A stretch of 64,000 nucleotides of DNA from Gimesia fumaroli (GTDB lineage: Bacteria > Planctomycetota > Planctomycetia > Planctomycetales > Planctomycetaceae). Of this stretch, positions 63,194 to 64,000 are shown in pieces. The position numbers and the translations under genes are program-made. Location: positions 7,109,164-7,173,163 of the forward strand of contig NZ_CP037452.1 of the NCBI RefSeq assembly GCF_007754425.1. The letters run 5' to 3'. Numbering within the stretch: the first letter of the stretch is position 1; each line of letters opens with the position of its first letter. The notes below the pieces were generated by a model. It made no database searches. It had not been told where the DNA came from and saw nothing but the letters and a program-made list of their open reading frames with translations.

Positions 63194-64000
63194 CTATCGA
63201 ATTCGCTTCATCCTGGAAAAGTTAGGATAAAAGGGAACGGAAAGTTTGGCGTAGGGATCTTTGGGATAGTGTCCTGGCGAGGTCTGGTGGTAGAAAAATT
63301 TCTTTAACGGTCCCACATTGGGTGAGTAACCATGGCCATCATTCATAAAGGGAATTCCATGCGGCCAGTAAATCATAAACGCTTTTCCAACCAGTGCGGA
63401 TCGAGGCACTGCATGTCTTCGCTCAGCCTCGCGATCATTGCCCCACAAGCGGCTGTCAGCACTACGGGCAGAGTTATCTCCGAGTACAAAAAATTCCTCG
63501 TCCGACATTTTCGCAAAACGAACCTGCTGTTGATGATCTTCGTACTGACGACTCCAGGCAGCTGGATCTGACAGTAACTCCCACAAATGCCGCCGATCCC
63601 CGGAATACTCCTGGCTCTGATAATATTCATCCGCGCGATAATAGATATCACGCTGCAGATACAGATGAGAAATCACAAAATCAGTCCCACGCCCTGCCAC
63701 TCCAGCGGGAGCCAGATCCCCGTCTCGGGGAGCGGGAGAAACAGGCGGCTGGTATTGCGTCATGTTTCCCAGATCAAGTGCCGTCCCATCGACCCAGAGC
63801 CAGAGTCTCTGATCCACGTTCGCAAACATCAGGGAATATGAACCTTTGCCTTTGACTTCGGTCTGAATCGATGCCAGTTCGGTCTCTACAGGTTCCGGGT
63901 TGGGGAAGTCTTCCACATAATACAGTTTTGCCACCCCCGTCTTCAGATCAAAACGGACCCGATAATGACGATCTCCTCGCATCAGTTCGACAAAGAATTC
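63194..64000 (-). CDS. Signal peptidase I, C-terminal part, with large insertion (cut by window edge)
   Basis: The 3' 268 codons of an S26 signal peptidase; the gene continues beyond 64000. The conserved box FVLGDNSARSADSRLWG is present, with ALVGKAFMIYWPHG after it. The catalytic Ser and Lys are expected in the part outside the window. Before this box lies a region not in ordinary signal peptidases, including FANVDQRLWLWVDGTALDLG, which resembles a LamG/concanavalin-like strand pattern. The C-terminal extension after the box (~60 residues) is also long. Confidence 0.83.
   Translation of the reverse strand, partial: EFFVELMRGDRHYRVRFDLKTGVAKLYYVEDFPNPEPVETELASIQTEVKGKGSYSLMFANVDQRLWLWVDGTALDLGNMTQYQPPVSPAPRDGDLAPAGVAGRGTDFVISHLYLQRDIYYRADEYYQSQEYSGDRRHLWELLSDPAAWSRQYEDHQQQVRFAKMSDEEFFVLGDNSARSADSRLWGNDREAERRHAVPRSALVGKAFMIYWPHGIPFMNDGHGYSPNVGPLKKFFYHQTSPGHYPKDPYAKLSVPFYPNFSRMKRIR

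Overview
The window comes from a member of the Planctomycetes, most likely a Gimesia-like member of the Planctomycetaceae. This rests on roughly 50% GC, the adjacent DUF1549/DUF1553 and DUF1501 pair, a sulfatase beside a DUF1080 protein, zinc-ribbon/transmembrane proteins, a sigma factor carrying extra N-terminal helix-turn-helix modules, and a non-canonical EF-G. The genus is an inference; I ran no database search.

Region 1 (1-23820, all on the minus strand) is one long gene-expression cluster. In transcription order it holds a tRNA block Thr(TGT)-Tyr-Gly-Thr(GGT), tuf, rpmG, tRNA-Trp, secE, nusG, rplK-rplA-rplJ-rplL, rpoB-rpoC, rpsL-rpsG-fusA, then rpsJ-rplC-rplD-rplW-rplB-rpsS-rplV-rpsC-rplP-rpmC, running off the left edge. 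It fuses what are the rif, str and S10 regions in E. coli. The only tuf is at the tRNA end, with none between fusA and rpsJ. Intergenic gaps are wide, and some contain strong hairpins: a terminator-like one between rpsG and fusA, a 13-bp one in the 531-bp rplL-rpoB leader, and one between tuf and rpmG. Notable protein features are Arg88 in S12 (a streptomycin-resistance-type residue), an L33 that has lost half its zinc-ribbon cysteines, and an rpsC tail that overlaps the start of rplP.

Region 2 (24058-29445) holds the sigma-70 family gene with three predicted N-terminal HTH modules and a tandem-hairpin terminator. Divergent from it are the DUF1549/DUF1553 and DUF1501 genes.

Region 3 (29726-37625, plus strand) looks like one operon: two proteins that share an N-terminal zinc ribbon, one membrane segment and a C-terminal STN/secretin-N-like domain, then a BFD-type [2Fe-2S] protein, a LolD/MacB-type ATPase, a large FtsX-type permease and an HlyD-type adaptor. 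I judge this the best candidate for an undescribed system: a tripartite-type exporter with two membrane-anchored partners of unknown role.

Region 4 (37642-45831, minus strand) has an Hsp20 gene and a complete Na+-translocating NADH:quinone reductase operon, nqrABCDEF-apbE-nqrM, with overlapping or abutting genes and both flavin-attachment motifs.

Region 5 (46215-51090) suggests glycan use: a secreted Gfo/Idh oxidoreductase fused to a DUF1080 ketoglycoside-hydrolase-type domain, a formylglycine sulfatase, and a divergent ROK sugar kinase that has lost most of its zinc-site cysteines.

Region 6 (51152-64000) is mixed: lepA, a small unknown protein, two tandem paralogous lipoproteins, a DUF2752 protein, dapF, a YhaM-like nuclease, an A-type Fe-S carrier with a clear promoter and leader hairpin, an SDR oxidoreductase, two membrane proteins, a KAS III-like enzyme, lptB, and the 3' part of a signal peptidase I with a large insertion. 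No CRISPR array, insertion sequence, integrase, rRNA or phage gene was seen.
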